Origin: Lysinibacillus parviboronicapiens
GTDB lineage: Bacteria > Bacillota > Bacilli > Bacillales_A > Planococcaceae
Direction: 5' to 3'
Length of the DNA stretch: 64,000 bases
Assembly: GCF_003049575.1 (NCBI RefSeq)
Contig: NZ_PYWI01000002.1
Span: forward strand, 310,001 to 374,000
Position 1 is the first letter of the stretch. Each line of letters starts with the position of its first letter. Below are positions 38,746-48,339 of this stretch, one piece after another. A model generated the notes under the pieces. It saw only the letters and a list, made by a program, of their open reading frames with translations, had not been told where the DNA came from and made no database searches. A program made the translations under genes and the position numbers.

Positions 38746-39345
38746 ATGCGTGAGACATTTTGTTTTCCGGGGTATGGTTGCCCAACAGAAATTGCAGCTG
38801 TACAGATTAAGCCACAGTGGCAAGCTACGCAGCTAGATGATTCAGTACGTTTAGTCGGTATTTATCATATTACTTCACATGTTCGCTTCGATTTTCAAGA
38901 CTTGCAAAATTTTAAGGATGTTGAAGATTTAGTTAAAATTGATGCACTTGATATTCAAGGAGATACAGGATATTTTGAGTATGCTGTACCTTTGCATGTT
39001 GATTTACCGAAAGATGCCGCTATTGAAGATTTGATGGTGAAAGACGTACGACCAACACTTGCCAATCAAATGTGTCAGTTGGAATGGACAGTTACAAGTA
39101 TCTTTAGTGAACCAGAGCCTGTAGTAGAAAAAGCTTTAGTATTAGAAGAACCAGTTGCTCCTGTAGAGGTGGCTGTTCATGTAGAGAAGGCTGCTCCTAT
39201 TGAGCAAAAAATCGTGCTAAGAGAATCTTCTAGTCACACTGCTGTGCGTGAGTCCAGCTCCTGGGATGAAGTGCCAACCATGATTTGGGATTTAACTGAG
39301 AATTATACGCCGTTAAAAGTTCGCGCTTCAAATGATATCATTTAA
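38746..39345 (+). CDS. short SpoVID-like protein (spore coat morphogenesis)
   Basis: A protein of about 200 residues. TFCFPGYGCPTEIAAVQIKP and FEYAVPLHVDLPKDAAIEDL, then LANQMCQLEWTVTSI, follow the pattern of the SpoVID N-terminal domain, which guides coat assembly by binding SpoIVA. Its place after hemL matches B. subtilis spoVID. It is far shorter than SpoVID (about 575 residues) and has no C-terminal LysM domain. The first ATG (38746) has no proper ribosome site; a strong AAAGGGAGGG at 38709-38718 instead faces ATT/ATC codons (38719-38727), suggesting a non-standard start seven or eight codons earlier. No in-frame ATG, GTG or TTG lies between. Confidence 0.6.
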   Translation: MRETFCFPGYGCPTEIAAVQIKPQWQATQLDDSVRLVGIYHITSHVRFDFQDLQNFKDVEDLVKIDALDIQGDTGYFEYAVPLHVDLPKDAAIEDLMVKDVRPTLANQMCQLEWTVTSIFSEPEPVVEKALVLEEPVAPVEVAVHVEKAAPIEQKIVLRESSSHTAVRESSSWDEVPTMIWDLTENYTPLKVRASNDII

Positions 39346-39522
39346 AAGTAAATAGCAAAGAAGAAGCAGTAGTAATAAGAAGATTAAATCGCCAGAAGTT
39401 GGTACGATGATGACACGCACAAACTGAAATGCACAAATTGGTATAATAATCGTTCGACAATAGAAACGAATTTGTCGTAGCCAAGGTGGTAAAAACCAGG
39501 GATTGTATTTACGTCGTCGCAT
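39328..39522 (-). CDS. small membrane protein, hypothetical
   Basis: A 64-residue protein starting MRRRKYNPWFLPPWLRQIRF, with two hydrophobic segments (about 22-38 and 47-61) and a very basic N-terminus, so the positive side is probably cytoplasmic. AAGGAAGTGA lies 8 bases before the ATG. It is convergent with the SpoVID-like gene and the two overlap by 18 bases at their ends. Function unknown. Confidence 0.6.
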   Translation of the reverse strand: MRRRKYNPWFLPPWLRQIRFYCRTIIIPICAFQFVRVIIVPTSGDLIFLLLLLLLCYLLLNDII

Positions 39523-39582
39523 ATGAATATTCACTTCCTTTTCTATTTACTTCTTACAGCTAGCCAAAAATAACTAAATTAC

Positions 39583-39612
39583 TTGAAAAAGTGCACGATT
39601 TTGCGTTACAAT
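39583..39612 (+). promoter_or_regulatory. sigma-A promoter for the valS T-box leader
   Basis: TTGAAA at 39583 and TACAAT at 39607 with an 18-base spacer, about 25 bases before Stem I of the T-box. Confidence 0.65.
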
Positions 39613-39637
39613 GTGGAAAGTTGAATATAGATGCTAT

Positions 39638-39971
39638 GACAGGGAAGAGTAAATTATTCGCACATTTTTAGAGAGGAAACGGTAGCTGAAAAGTTTCTAT
39701 TTATGCATAATTGAACGTAGCCCTCGAGCAGTTTTAGTGAACTAACAGTAGTTAAAGCCGGTTAAACACCGTTATCGAATTAAGAGCCAGTAGAAGTAAG
39801 CATAAGCAAATCAAGTATAAATCATATTGTGTGTTGACTAGGGCTAGCAATAAGCGCTGTCAGACATAAAATGAGAATATACGTGAGCGCTTGACTTAGC
39901 CCTGCTGGAATTAAAGGTGGTACCGCGAACTAAACTCCTTCGTCCTTTTGTAGACGCTAGGAGTTTTTTTA
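39638..39971 (+). ncRNA. valine-specific T-box riboswitch upstream of valS
   Basis: Stem I begins GACAGGGAAGAGTAAATTAT, with the AGTA (E-loop) strand. Its partner strand has ATAATTGAACGTAGCCCT, so the specifier loop reads GAAC-GTA-G and the specifier codon is GTA (Val) at 39717-39719. The apical GAGGAAACGGTAGCTG element is conserved. The T-box AAAGGTGGTACCGCG lies at 39913-39927. The terminator stem AACTCCT/AGGAGTT with T-run follows at 39933-39971. Uncharged tRNA-Val would favour the antiterminator and valS expression. I see no second T-box in tandem. Confidence 0.95.
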
Positions 39972-40136
39972 TTGTCCAAAAATCATGTTTAAACATTTTG
40001 TGGCAATAAAGCTTCTAGTAGATATCAGATTTTCAAAGGAGTTCATTGTGTAAACACAATGGAAAATCTGGACAGCAAATTCGTTTTAGCTAATTTGATG
40101 TATATCAAAAATTTTTAGTCAACAGGAGGAGTCAAA

Positions 40137-42782
40137 ATGACAGAAAACATTTCAATGCCAACGAAATACGATCCACAGTCAATTGAAGCGGGACGCTATG
40201 AATGGTGGTTACAAGGTAAATTTTTCGAAGCACAACCAGACAGTGGGAAAGAGCCATATTCAATCGTTATCCCACCACCGAACGTAACAGGGAAATTGCA
40301 CCTTGGTCATGCATGGGATACAGCTTTACAAGATATTTTAACGCGTATGAAACGTATGCAAGGCTATGATGCGCTATGGTTGCCAGGTATGGACCATGCT
40401 GGGATTGCAACACAAGCAAAAGTGGAGGCCAAACTGCGAGAAGACGGTATTACACGTTATGATTTAGGACGTGAAAAATTCCTCGAAAAAACATGGGAAT
40501 GGAAAGAAGAGTATGCAGGACATATCCGTCAACAATGGGCAAAGCTTGGCCTAGGATTAGACTATTCTCGTGAGCGTTTCACCCTCGACAAAGGCCTATC
40601 GGATGCTGTTAAAACTGTATTTGTTCAATTATATGATAAAGGGCTAATTTATCGTGGTGAACGTATTATTAACTGGGACCCTGCTGCAAAAACAGCGTTA
40701 TCTGATATTGAAGTTATTTACAAAGATGTGCAAGGCGCATTCTATCACATGAAATATCCATTAGCAGATGGTTCAGGAAATGTGGAGGTAGCGACAACAC
40801 GCCCAGAAACAATGCTAGGTGACTCTGGGGTTGCCGTTCATCCGAAAGACGAACGCTACCAACATTTAATTGGGAAAACAATTATTTTGCCTATCGTTGG
40901 CCGTGAAATTCCAATCGTAGCAGATGACTACGTTGATATGGAATTTGGTACGGGTGTAGTAAAAATGACACCAGCCCATGATCCTAACGACTTTGAGGTT
41001 GGTAACCGTCATAACTTAGAGCGAATTCTTGTGATGAATGAAGATGGGACAATGAATGAGCTTGCTGGTAAATATAACGGGATGGATCGTTTTGAATGCC
41101 GTAAGCAAATCGTTGCTGACTTACAAGAGGCTGGTATTTTAATCAACATCGAAGAGCATATGCATTCAGTTGGTCACTCTGAACGTTCTGGCGCTGTTGT
41201 AGAGCCGTATCTTTCAGCACAATGGTTCGTTAAAATGCAACCACTAGCTGATGCTTCATTAGCACTACAACAAGACGAAGAAGGCAAAGTGAATTTCGTT
41301 CCAGCTCGTTTTGAAAACACCTATTCTCGCTGGATGGAAAATATCCGTGACTGGTGTATCTCTCGTCAATTATGGTGGGGCCATCAAATTCCAGCTTGGT
41401 ATCACAATGAAACGGGTGAAATTTATGTTGGTAAAGAAGCACCAGCAGACGCAGGAAATTGGACACAAGATGAAGATGTCTTAGATACATGGTTCTCAGC
41501 TGCGCTATGGCCATTTTCTACAATGGGTTGGCCAGACGAGGCAAATGAAGAGTATAAGCGCTATTACCCAACAAGTACGCTTGTAACAGGCTATGACATT
41601 ATTTTCTTCTGGGTATCTCGCATGATCTTCCAAGGTATCGAATTTACTGATCAACTTCCATTTAAAGACGTATTAATCCACGGTTTGGTACGTGATGGAG
41701 AAGGTCGAAAAATGAGTAAATCTTTAGGTAACGGCGTAGATCCAATGGACGTTATTGAAAAATACGGTGCCGATTCGTTACGTTACTTCTTAGCAACTGG
41801 TTCATCTCCAGGGCAAGATTTACGTTATACAACAGAGAAAGTAGAATCAGTTTGGAATTTTGCTAATAAAATTTGGAATGCTTCTCGTTTCGCGTTAATG
41901 AATATGGATGGCATGACATATGATGAAATCGACTTAACTGGCGAAAAATCAGTGGCCGATAAATGGATTTTAACTCGTTTAAACGAAACAATTGAACGTG
42001 TGACATCGCTTGCTGAGCGCTATGAATTCGGTGAAGTTGGCCGCGAGCTTTACAATTTCATCTGGGATGATTTCTGTTCTTGGTATATTGAAATGGCGAA
42101 ATTACCAATGAATGGTGAAGATGAAGCAGCGAAGAAAATTACTCGTTCTATTTTAGCTTACGTATTAGATCAAACAATGCGTCTATTACACCCATTTATG
42201 CCATTTATCACGGAAGAAATCTGGCAGCACTTACCGCACGAAGGTGAGTCTATTACAGTGGCTGCATGGCCAACTGTACGTACGGATCTTCATTTTGCGG
42301 ATGAAGCGGACAATATGAAGCTCCTTATGGATATTATACGTTCAGTGCGTAATATACGTGCGGAAGTTAATACACCAATGAGCAAAAAAGTGCCTTTATT
42401 CATTTCTGCAAAAGATGCAGCAACAGTTACTATTCTTGAAGCAAATAAAGCATACCTTGAAAAATTCTGTAACCCTGAACCTTTAACAATCGGTGAGGGC
42501 TTAGAGGCTCCTGATCAATCTATGACAGCGGTCGTTACTGGAGCAGAGCTATTCCTGCCACTTGTAGGCCTCATTAACCTAGAAGAAGAAATCGTTCGTC
42601 TTGAAAAAGAATTAGAAAAATGGGCAAAAGAAGTGAAACTTGTTAGTGGAAAGTTATCAAACGAGAAATTTGTTTCAAAAGCCCCAGAAGCTTTAGTCAA
42701 TGCAGAACGTGAAAAATTAGCCGACTATGAAGATAAACATGCAGTGGTATTAAAACGTTTAGAAGAACTGAAAAATATGTAA
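40137..42782 (+). CDS. valS: valyl-tRNA synthetase
   Basis: An 881-residue class Ia synthetase charging tRNA-Val. HIGH-type motif in [16 protein letters not shown], the KMSKS loop in [13 protein letters not shown], an editing (CP1) domain between them with [12 protein letters not shown] and [13 protein letters not shown], an anticodon-binding domain and a C-terminal coiled arm ([20 protein letters not shown]). Length is normal. AGGAGG lies before the ATG. Controlled by the T-box leader above; terminator at 42805. Confidence 0.98.
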   Translation: MTENISMPTKYDPQSIEAGRYEWWLQGKFFEAQPDSGKEPYSIVIPPPNVTGKLHLGHAWDTALQDILTRMKRMQGYDALWLPGMDHAGIATQAKVEAKLREDGITRYDLGREKFLEKTWEWKEEYAGHIRQQWAKLGLGLDYSRERFTLDKGLSDAVKTVFVQLYDKGLIYRGERIINWDPAAKTALSDIEVIYKDVQGAFYHMKYPLADGSGNVEVATTRPETMLGDSGVAVHPKDERYQHLIGKTIILPIVGREIPIVADDYVDMEFGTGVVKMTPAHDPNDFEVGNRHNLERILVMNEDGTMNELAGKYNGMDRFECRKQIVADLQEAGILINIEEHMHSVGHSERSGAVVEPYLSAQWFVKMQPLADASLALQQDEEGKVNFVPARFENTYSRWMENIRDWCISRQLWWGHQIPAWYHNETGEIYVGKEAPADAGNWTQDEDVLDTWFSAALWPFSTMGWPDEANEEYKRYYPTSTLVTGYDIIFFWVSRMIFQGIEFTDQLPFKDVLIHGLVRDGEGRKMSKSLGNGVDPMDVIEKYGADSLRYFLATGSSPGQDLRYTTEKVESVWNFANKIWNASRFALMNMDGMTYDEIDLTGEKSVADKWILTRLNETIERVTSLAERYEFGEVGRELYNFIWDDFCSWYIEMAKLPMNGEDEAAKKITRSILAYVLDQTMRLLHPFMPFITEEIWQHLPHEGESITVAAWPTVRTDLHFADEADNMKLLMDIIRSVRNIRAEVNTPMSKKVPLFISAKDAATVTILEANKAYLEKFCNPEPLTIGEGLEAPDQSMTAVVTGAELFLPLVGLINLEEEIVRLEKELEKWAKEVKLVSGKLSNEKFVSKAPEALVNAEREKLADYEDKHAVVLKRLEELKNM

Positions 42783-42804
42783 TCATATATAATGGATTGT
42801 TGAG

Positions 42805-42841
42805 GTAGTGGATGACGAAAAAAGTCATCCACTACTTTTTT
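42805..42841 (+). terminator. valS terminator
   Basis: GTAGTGGATGAC and GTCATCCACTAC, a perfect 12-bp stem with a GAAAAAA loop, then T-run. Confidence 0.88.
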
Positions 42842-43008
42842 ATTATGAATCAAAAGATATGTATTGAGTTAGGGCAAGATATATATTAATATTCAGAAAA
42901 ATCAGTAAGGTACCCATTTGAAGAGATGCTTATTAAAATCTATGGCTGTTCTGCTAAAAATAGAATGGTCTTTTATAATGTAAGGCAAATAAAAAAACGG
43001 AGGTTCAT

Positions 43009-43281
43009 ATGTCTGGAAATATTGCAACAATTATAGTGAAAATAAACAAAGCCCGTGATGATTTAGATTTTGTGAGTGCAAGAGGAATGATAGAGGCAAA
43101 TCTCATTAAATTATCTGAAAATGAGTATTGTTCAAATTCTGATATTTCCATGTTGAAAAGAACATTAAAGACTTCGTTTGAATTAGTGCAAAGACCAGAT
43201 GTTCTACCTTTGTTAAATAATGATGCTAGAATTATATTGGATGATATGGGTGCACTATTAGGCGCACATCAGCTACAATAA
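43009..43281 (+). CDS. hypothetical protein (90 aa)
   Basis: MSGNIATIIVKINKARDDLD and onward: a small helical, soluble protein with no recognised domain. An ACGGAGG ribosome site precedes the ATG and a strong terminator follows, so it is a genuine single gene. Located between valS and folC, where B. subtilis has nothing comparable that I recall. Confidence 0.6.
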   Translation: MSGNIATIIVKINKARDDLDFVSARGMIEANLIKLSENEYCSNSDISMLKRTLKTSFELVQRPDVLPLLNNDARIILDDMGALLGAHQLQ

Positions 43282-43287
43282 CTTGGT

Positions 43288-43335
43288 AAAAACACACAAA
43301 AACTCACTTTAACAGTGATTTTCTGTGTGTTTTTA
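43288..43335 (+). terminator. terminator after the 90-aa gene
   Basis: AAAACACACA and TGTGTGTTTT outer arms with CTCACT/AGTGA inner arms, followed by TTTT. Confidence 0.75.
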
Positions 43336-43356
43336 AATTGTGTGAGAATTGTGTGT

Positions 43357-43367
43357 GTGCCTGGCAC
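43357..43367. repeat. GTGCCTGGCAC motif
   Basis: A short palindromic motif (GTGCCTGGCAC followed by CATTT) in the leader before folC. From memory, this motif is found repeatedly in intergenic DNA of many bacteria; only one copy was noticed here. Function unknown. Confidence 0.35.
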
Positions 43368-43407
43368 CATTTATACTAGAGTTATCGTAGTTAGAGGGAG
43401 TGTTTTT

Positions 43408-44700
43408 GTGTTTACATCGATGAAGGCTTGTACAGATTTTATTTTTACATTAAAAGCAGTTGACTATAAGCGTGAGCCGCTTGTTATGATGCGAGAAGTT
43501 TTGGCACGTTTAGATAATCCACAGAATAAGCTAAAAACGATTCATATTGCAGGTTCAAACGGGAAAGGTTCAACGGTCAATATGTTACGGGAAATGCTAG
43601 AGAAGGCAGGCTATAGGGTAGGTGCCTTTACATCTCCTCATTTAAAGTGTGTCAATGAACGTATGACGATAAATGGGGAACTAATTCCCGATGCACAATT
43701 TTTACGATATATGAACAACATTGCTTTCATTGTGGATACAGATTATGACGGAGACTATCCGAGCTTTTTTGAGGTCGTCACACTTATCATGTTCCAATAT
43801 TTTGCGGAGGAAGCCGTTGATTTTGCACTTATTGAAACGGGTCTTGGTGGTCGCTTAGATGCAACGAATGTCATTACGCCACTTGTATCAATTATTACGA
43901 CCATTTCACTGGAACATACAGCGTTTTTAGGAGATACCTTTGCTAAGGTAGCAGGTGAGAAGGCTGGAATTATCAAAGAAGGTGTGCCTGTAGTGGTAGG
44001 TGTAAAACAGAATGAGGCGCTTGCAGTTATTCAACAGACTGCACAAGAACGTCATGCACAATGTCACGTTATTGGCCATAACTTTATCGTAGCTGCTAAT
44101 AAGCAAGAAGTTGGTATGCAGTATTTTAGTTATCGAAAAGCTGAGGTTGAGATAAACGACATGCAATTGAAAATGGCTGGACCCCATCAAATAGCCAACG
44201 CTAGTCTGGCAATAACTGCTGTACTCCTGTTACTGGAAAAGGGTCATATCGAAATATCACAGACATCAATACGTCATGCTTTGCAAAAAGCACAATGGGC
44301 AGGTCGCTTTGAACAATTTAACAACAATATTGTATTAGATGGTGCTCATAATTTAGAAGGAACAGCAGCTCTTATTCAAGCACTTCAGGCAGTATATCCC
44401 AATCGTAATTATCGTTTTATTTATGCAGCGTTATCAGATAAAGATCATGCAAATAGTATAGCTTTAATGGATGCTGTTGCAACATCCATGGCATTTACAC
44501 AAATAGACCTACCGAATGCAATGCCTGCTGATAGATTAGGCGCTTTGTCGCAACATCCCGATAAAGAATGGAATAACAACTGGCGACAAGTGGTCAGAGC
44601 GGCCATACAAAAAAAGAAAGAACAAGATATTGTAGTGATCACGGGTTCGCTTTATTTCATAGCAGAAGTTCGGCAATGGCTACAGGAGGAAGAACAATGA
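43408..44700 (+). CDS. folC: folylpolyglutamate synthase / dihydrofolate synthase, paralogue 1
   Basis: A 430-residue Mur-ligase-type ATP enzyme that adds glutamate to dihydropteroate and folates. All key motifs look normal: the P-loop AGSNGKGSTVNMLREM, the FTSPHLKCVNERMTING folate/ATP loop, TGLGGRLDATNV, SLEHTAFLGD with the Mg2+ ligand His, KAGIIKEGVPV and VLDGAHN. The GTG at 43408 is the start, with GAGGGAG 7 bases upstream, giving the same length as B. subtilis FolC. Its stop overlaps the start of a second folC-like gene (ATGA). Confidence 0.93.
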   Translation: MFTSMKACTDFIFTLKAVDYKREPLVMMREVLARLDNPQNKLKTIHIAGSNGKGSTVNMLREMLEKAGYRVGAFTSPHLKCVNERMTINGELIPDAQFLRYMNNIAFIVDTDYDGDYPSFFEVVTLIMFQYFAEEAVDFALIETGLGGRLDATNVITPLVSIITTISLEHTAFLGDTFAKVAGEKAGIIKEGVPVVVGVKQNEALAVIQQTAQERHAQCHVIGHNFIVAANKQEVGMQYFSYRKAEVEINDMQLKMAGPHQIANASLAITAVLLLLEKGHIEISQTSIRHALQKAQWAGRFEQFNNNIVLDGAHNLEGTAALIQALQAVYPNRNYRFIYAALSDKDHANSIALMDAVATSMAFTQIDLPNAMPADRLGALSQHPDKEWNNNWRQVVRAAIQKKKEQDIVVITGSLYFIAEVRQWLQEEEQ

Positions 44701-45953
44701 TTCCGAAATTTGATATATATAAGGACAAGTGGGCAGTAACAAGCGATGATGTCATCAAGCCAGGTCTTACTGCGATTGCAGAAGCATTAACCCTTATAGG
44801 TAGTCCCGAAAAAAAACTGCAAATTGTCCATTTAGCCGGGACAAACGGAAAAGGCTCAACACTTACATTCCTTGAAGCTATTTTAATGGAGCATGGTTTA
44901 CGCGTTGGCAAATTTATGTCTCCTTGTATTTTAGATGTTCATGACCAAATTCAAGTAGCGAAGCAACCTATTTCAGCGGAAGAGATGGATCGAGTGTTTC
45001 AACAAATGCAAGCAGCGGGGCTGAGTGGCAAGCTCACAGATTTTGAGCTTCTCACTGTTGCTGCATTTTTACATTTTGTTAATAGTAATGTAGATGTGGC
45101 CATAATCGAAGCCGGGATGGGTGGTTTACTGGATAGTACGAATGTAGTGACGCCAATTGTTTCTATTATTCCGAGCATTGCGTTAGAGCATACGAAATAT
45201 TTAGGAAATACCATTGAAAGTATTGCCCATCATAAAGCAGGTATTATTAAACAGCATCAACCTGTTATTATTGGCGAGCTACCGCTTGAAGCGAGGGCAG
45301 TTATCTATAAAGAAGCACGCTACAAACAAGCGACTGTGCTTGAACTTGACGATCAATTTTATATTGAGCATACGAAAAATGGTGGGTGTTATACAAATGA
45401 AGAAAATGGCTTACGCATAGCAAATCTGTTGCGAAAAATGAAAGGGCCGCATCAAGCAAATAATATGGCACTAGCCATTACCGCGTTTTTTGAAGTGGCA
45501 ATAGCATTGCATGTGCCAGTAAGTATTGAAGGTATTCAACATGGGATTAATAAGGCAACTATACTTGGTCGCTTTGAAGAAATCCTGCCCTATATTATAT
45601 TAGATGGCGCACATAATCCAGCAAGTGCGGAAACATTAGTAGCTACAATTCGGCAGGAATTCCCTGAGGAGAGGATTACTTTCGTTATTGGCATCCTTGC
45701 AGATAAAGATGTACAAAATGTTTTTAACCAGTTAGAACAAGTGAGTGATTGCTTTTATTTTGTTGATTTCAACAATCCGCGTGCGATGTCAGCAAAAGAT
45801 ATGGTGGAACTCTCGGGTGCTTCTCAAAAAGAAGTGTTACGTGATTATGTTCAATTTTTGCAAACACAATCGGAAAATAAATGCAGGACCGTCGTGACAG
45901 GTTCATTGTACTTATTAACGGACGTGCGTAACAAATTGATTGGCAACAACTAA
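44697..45953 (+). CDS. FolC-like Mur ligase, divergent tandem paralogue 2
   Basis: A 418-residue homologue of the preceding FolC, translationally coupled through ATGA. The P-loop AGTNGKGSTLTFLEA, SIALEHTKYLGN, KAGIIKQHQPV and ILDGAHNPAS are intact. Two conserved spots differ: the canonical TSPHL-x-NERI loop reads MSPCILDVHDQIQV (His to Cys, NERI changed), and GGRLD reads GGLLDSTN. ATP binding looks intact but the folate or amino acid site may have changed, so it may be a specialised ligase. GGAGGAAG lies before the ATG. A terminator follows. Confidence 0.8.
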   Translation: MIPKFDIYKDKWAVTSDDVIKPGLTAIAEALTLIGSPEKKLQIVHLAGTNGKGSTLTFLEAILMEHGLRVGKFMSPCILDVHDQIQVAKQPISAEEMDRVFQQMQAAGLSGKLTDFELLTVAAFLHFVNSNVDVAIIEAGMGGLLDSTNVVTPIVSIIPSIALEHTKYLGNTIESIAHHKAGIIKQHQPVIIGELPLEARAVIYKEARYKQATVLELDDQFYIEHTKNGGCYTNEENGLRIANLLRKMKGPHQANNMALAITAFFEVAIALHVPVSIEGIQHGINKATILGRFEEILPYIILDGAHNPASAETLVATIRQEFPEERITFVIGILADKDVQNVFNQLEQVSDCFYFVDFNNPRAMSAKDMVELSGASQKEVLRDYVQFLQTQSENKCRTVVTGSLYLLTDVRNKLIGNN

Positions 45954-46056
45954 TGATGGTTGTCCTGTAACGCCATAATAGAATTTTTATGTGGAGACAC
46001 GCTACGCACGACTATACCGATATACTAATTTAAATTTATACCAAACGTTTAGGATT

Positions 46057-46087
46057 AGCCTTCCAATTTTGTTTGTGGAAGGCTTTT
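46057..46087 (+). terminator. folC operon terminator
   Basis: AGCCTTCC and GGAAGGCT flank AATTTTGTTTGT, then TTT. In the 447-base gap 45954-46400 I see no convincing gene; B. subtilis has comC at this place. Confidence 0.7.
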
Positions 46088-46337
46088 GTGATGCAAAAAA
46101 GAAGTGTTTACATAAATCTATTCAATTTAGAAAATCACAAACACCTATATCATGGAATTTTGTTTATAAGAGTACCACAGAGAATCTCGTCAGGAAAACG
46201 CAAAAATATACTACGGTGGCCTGTGATATTAAAGAAATTAATTTATATGTTAAAACCTCCAAAAATACTAGTAATGAAATGCAGTTAATTAGCATTTTCA
46301 CATATTTTGAAACATATACTAATATGAAATCATAGAT

Positions 46338-46359
46338 GACAATAGTCTTGTCTTTTTTT
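46338..46359 (+). terminator. short hairpin before the SpoIIB-like gene
   Basis: GACAA and TTGTC with a 5-base loop, then seven T. It isolates the next gene from upstream transcription. Confidence 0.5.
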
Positions 46360-46399
46360 ATGTTTATTTTGATACGTTAAAGGAAGAGGTGAAGGACGT

Positions 46400-47035
46400 A
46401 TGAAAATTGTTAGTCAGGTAATAAAAAAACAAGTATTTCGTGCAATGCTAATTGGCGGTATTGTAGGACTATTTGGTGTGGCCATATTTTTAGGTATTCT
46501 TCAAGTAAGTACCCAGTTTTCATTAAAGCAGGATAGTGAAGTAGCGAGTAAAGATTCCGAGAAAGAGACTATTCCGACAGCAGGTGGTACTACCCCTAAC
46601 TCGTCTATGTTTTATGCAAGCCAAGCAGGTGTATTTTCTAACTATGAAAGTGCGAGTGCATTTTTAGCCGAGTATCCAGCATTAAAAGAAAGTGCCATTG
46701 TAGAGGCAGATGGTAAATACTATGTTTGGACAAGCATTGCGATAGAGGAAAGCCAACTCGTTTTCTTAGAAGCTCCTGCAACATTTAAAAAAGTGTTTAG
46801 TGTTACGAGCGATAGCTGTAAAGAAGCAACGATTAAAGAACTTCCTGTCGTATTAGCTGATAAAAATGCTAAAAAATTAAATTTTAAGGACAACGTAAAA
46901 GATTCAACGTTGCCTTCCGATTGGCAAACTGTAGGGACAGCAGTTTCTTCTATTTCCAGTGATATAAATATCATTCGCTTACATTTATTTGCGCATTACA
47001 AGAAGAGTAATGCGTGTCTCCAAATTAAATTTTAA
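46400..47035 (+). CDS. spoIIB: SpoIIB-like SPOR-domain protein
   Basis: A 211-residue protein with one N-terminal membrane helix (about residues 15-37, after a basic MKIVSQVIKKQVFR start), a Ser/Thr/Glu-rich linker and an extracytoplasmic domain. FYASQAGVFSNYESASAFLA and AIVEADGKYYVWTSIAI match the SPOR fold, which binds denuded peptidoglycan. The position between folC and maf fits spoIIB, which helps polar septum dissolution and engulfment. It is shorter than B. subtilis SpoIIB and the sequence similarity is weak, so position carries much of the call. GAGGTGA lies upstream. Confidence 0.65.
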   Translation: MKIVSQVIKKQVFRAMLIGGIVGLFGVAIFLGILQVSTQFSLKQDSEVASKDSEKETIPTAGGTTPNSSMFYASQAGVFSNYESASAFLAEYPALKESAIVEADGKYYVWTSIAIEESQLVFLEAPATFKKVFSVTSDSCKEATIKELPVVLADKNAKKLNFKDNVKDSTLPSDWQTVGTAVSSISSDINIIRLHLFAHYKKSNACLQIKF

Positions 47036-47133
47036 CAATTAAATATAGTGAAATAGGCATTTTCTTGATTTTTTGAAAATTTTCAAATACCTAATTCTCC
47101 GTTATGATAAGTATAAGGAGGAATGGTGAAATA

Positions 47134-47727
47134 ATGTTTACAACAAATCATAAGTTAGTACTTGCTTCTGCTTCACCACGCCGAAAGGAATTGCTTGCCA
47201 TGCTAGCGCTTCCCTTCGATATTGTTACGAGCGAAGTAGAAGAGACAAGCGTCCAAGCAGCAACAATGCAAGATTATGTAAAAGGTGTGGCACTGTTAAA
47301 AACACGTGATGTAGCAAAAAAAGTAGACAATGTAACAATAATTGGTGCAGATACTATCGTAGTTTTTAACAACGAACTATTGCATAAACCAACCACTCGT
47401 GAGGAAGCAATTTCTCACTTAACTCGATTATCAGGTGCGCGTCATGCGGTTATGACAGCAGTTGCTATTATCGATTCAAAAGGACAAGAAACAACATTTG
47501 TAGAAGAAACAACGGTTGTCTTTAACGAATTATCACAGGAGCTTATCGAAGCATATGTAGCTTCGGGGGATCCTTTTGATAAAGCAGGCGGTTATGGCAT
47601 TCAAACTGCTGGAACCCTTTTAGTGAAGCAAATTGAAGGTGATTATAACAATGTTGTAGGCTTACCACTTGCGACGTTGTTTACGCAATTGGTAGCACTT
47701 CAAATTATCCAATTTGCGAAGGAGTGA
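47134..47727 (+). CDS. maf: Maf-family nucleotide pyrophosphatase
   Basis: A 197-residue Maf/Ham1-type pyrophosphatase that cleaves dTTP/UTP and modified nucleotides; linked in B. subtilis to septum formation. LVLASASPRRKELLAML is the substrate loop. GADTIVVFNNELLHKP, SGARHAVMTAV and DPFDKAGGYGIQTAGTLLV carry the catalytic acidic residues. ATG 47134 is chosen; AAGGAGG lies 12 bases upstream, and 10 further in-frame codons upstream read through the ribosome site. radC follows 6 bases later. Confidence 0.95.
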   Translation: MFTTNHKLVLASASPRRKELLAMLALPFDIVTSEVEETSVQAATMQDYVKGVALLKTRDVAKKVDNVTIIGADTIVVFNNELLHKPTTREEAISHLTRLSGARHAVMTAVAIIDSKGQETTFVEETTVVFNELSQELIEAYVASGDPFDKAGGYGIQTAGTLLVKQIEGDYNNVVGLPLATLFTQLVALQIIQFAKE

Positions 47728-47733
47728 CAATTT

Positions 47734-48339
47734 TTGCCGACAGATGTATTACCAAGCATGATGATAAGAGACGTTCATATCGCGGATCGACCACGTGAGA
47801 GACTTTTAAGGCAAGGTGCCATGAGTTTATCGAATCAGGAGCTACTGGCTATTTTACTAAGGACAGGTACGAAAGAAGAGTCGGTTCTTGTCCTAGCAAA
47901 TCGTGTATTAGGTGCTTTTGAGCATTTGCATCATTTAAAGCATGCTACGATTGAAGAAATGGTGGCTATTAAAGGAATTGGCGAGGTGAAGGCAATTCAG
48001 TTATTAGCAGCGATTGAGCTTGGGCGGCGCTTAGCTCAAAAGCACAATGATGAAAAATATACGATTCGCTCCCCGCAAGACGCTGCTGCGTACTTAATGC
48101 CTGATATGACTTCCCTTAGCCAAGAACACTTCGTTGCACTTTTTCTAAACGTCAAAAATCAAATTATTCATAAACAGACAATTTTTATAGGGAGCTTAAA
48201 TGCCAGCATCGTCCATCCGAGAGAAATTTTCCGAGAGGCAGTAAAGCGTTCTGCCGCTTCGATTATTTGCGCGCACAATCATCGAAGAGCGCATATATTT
48301 ACACCTTTAAAACAATATTATATATTAGGTAATAGCTAA
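47734..48339 (+). pseudogene. radC: radC, 5' part, interrupted by a mobile element
   Basis: The first 183 codons of the MPN/JAB-domain protein RadC (YsxA), with the N-terminal helix-hairpin-helix region (LATIEEM-like, AIKGIGEVKAIQLLAAIELG) and JAB strands (FVALFLNVKNQIIHKQTIFI). The real sequence stops after AHNH at 48282, within the metal motif HNHPSG. The frame then reads 18 foreign codons to a TAA at 48337. The H-x-H pair remains, but the following PSG and the Asp ligand are on the distant 3' piece at 54612, so no normal RadC can be made. TTG start with AAGGAGTGA upstream. Confidence 0.93.

Noticed and set aside
38615-38836. 73-codon frame overlapping the SpoVID-like gene
   Set aside because: It is in a different frame from the SpoVID-like reading, which has family motifs.
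45991-46335. 114-codon open frame after folC
   Set aside because: It runs through the folC terminator hairpin and has no ribosome site; composition is not protein-like.
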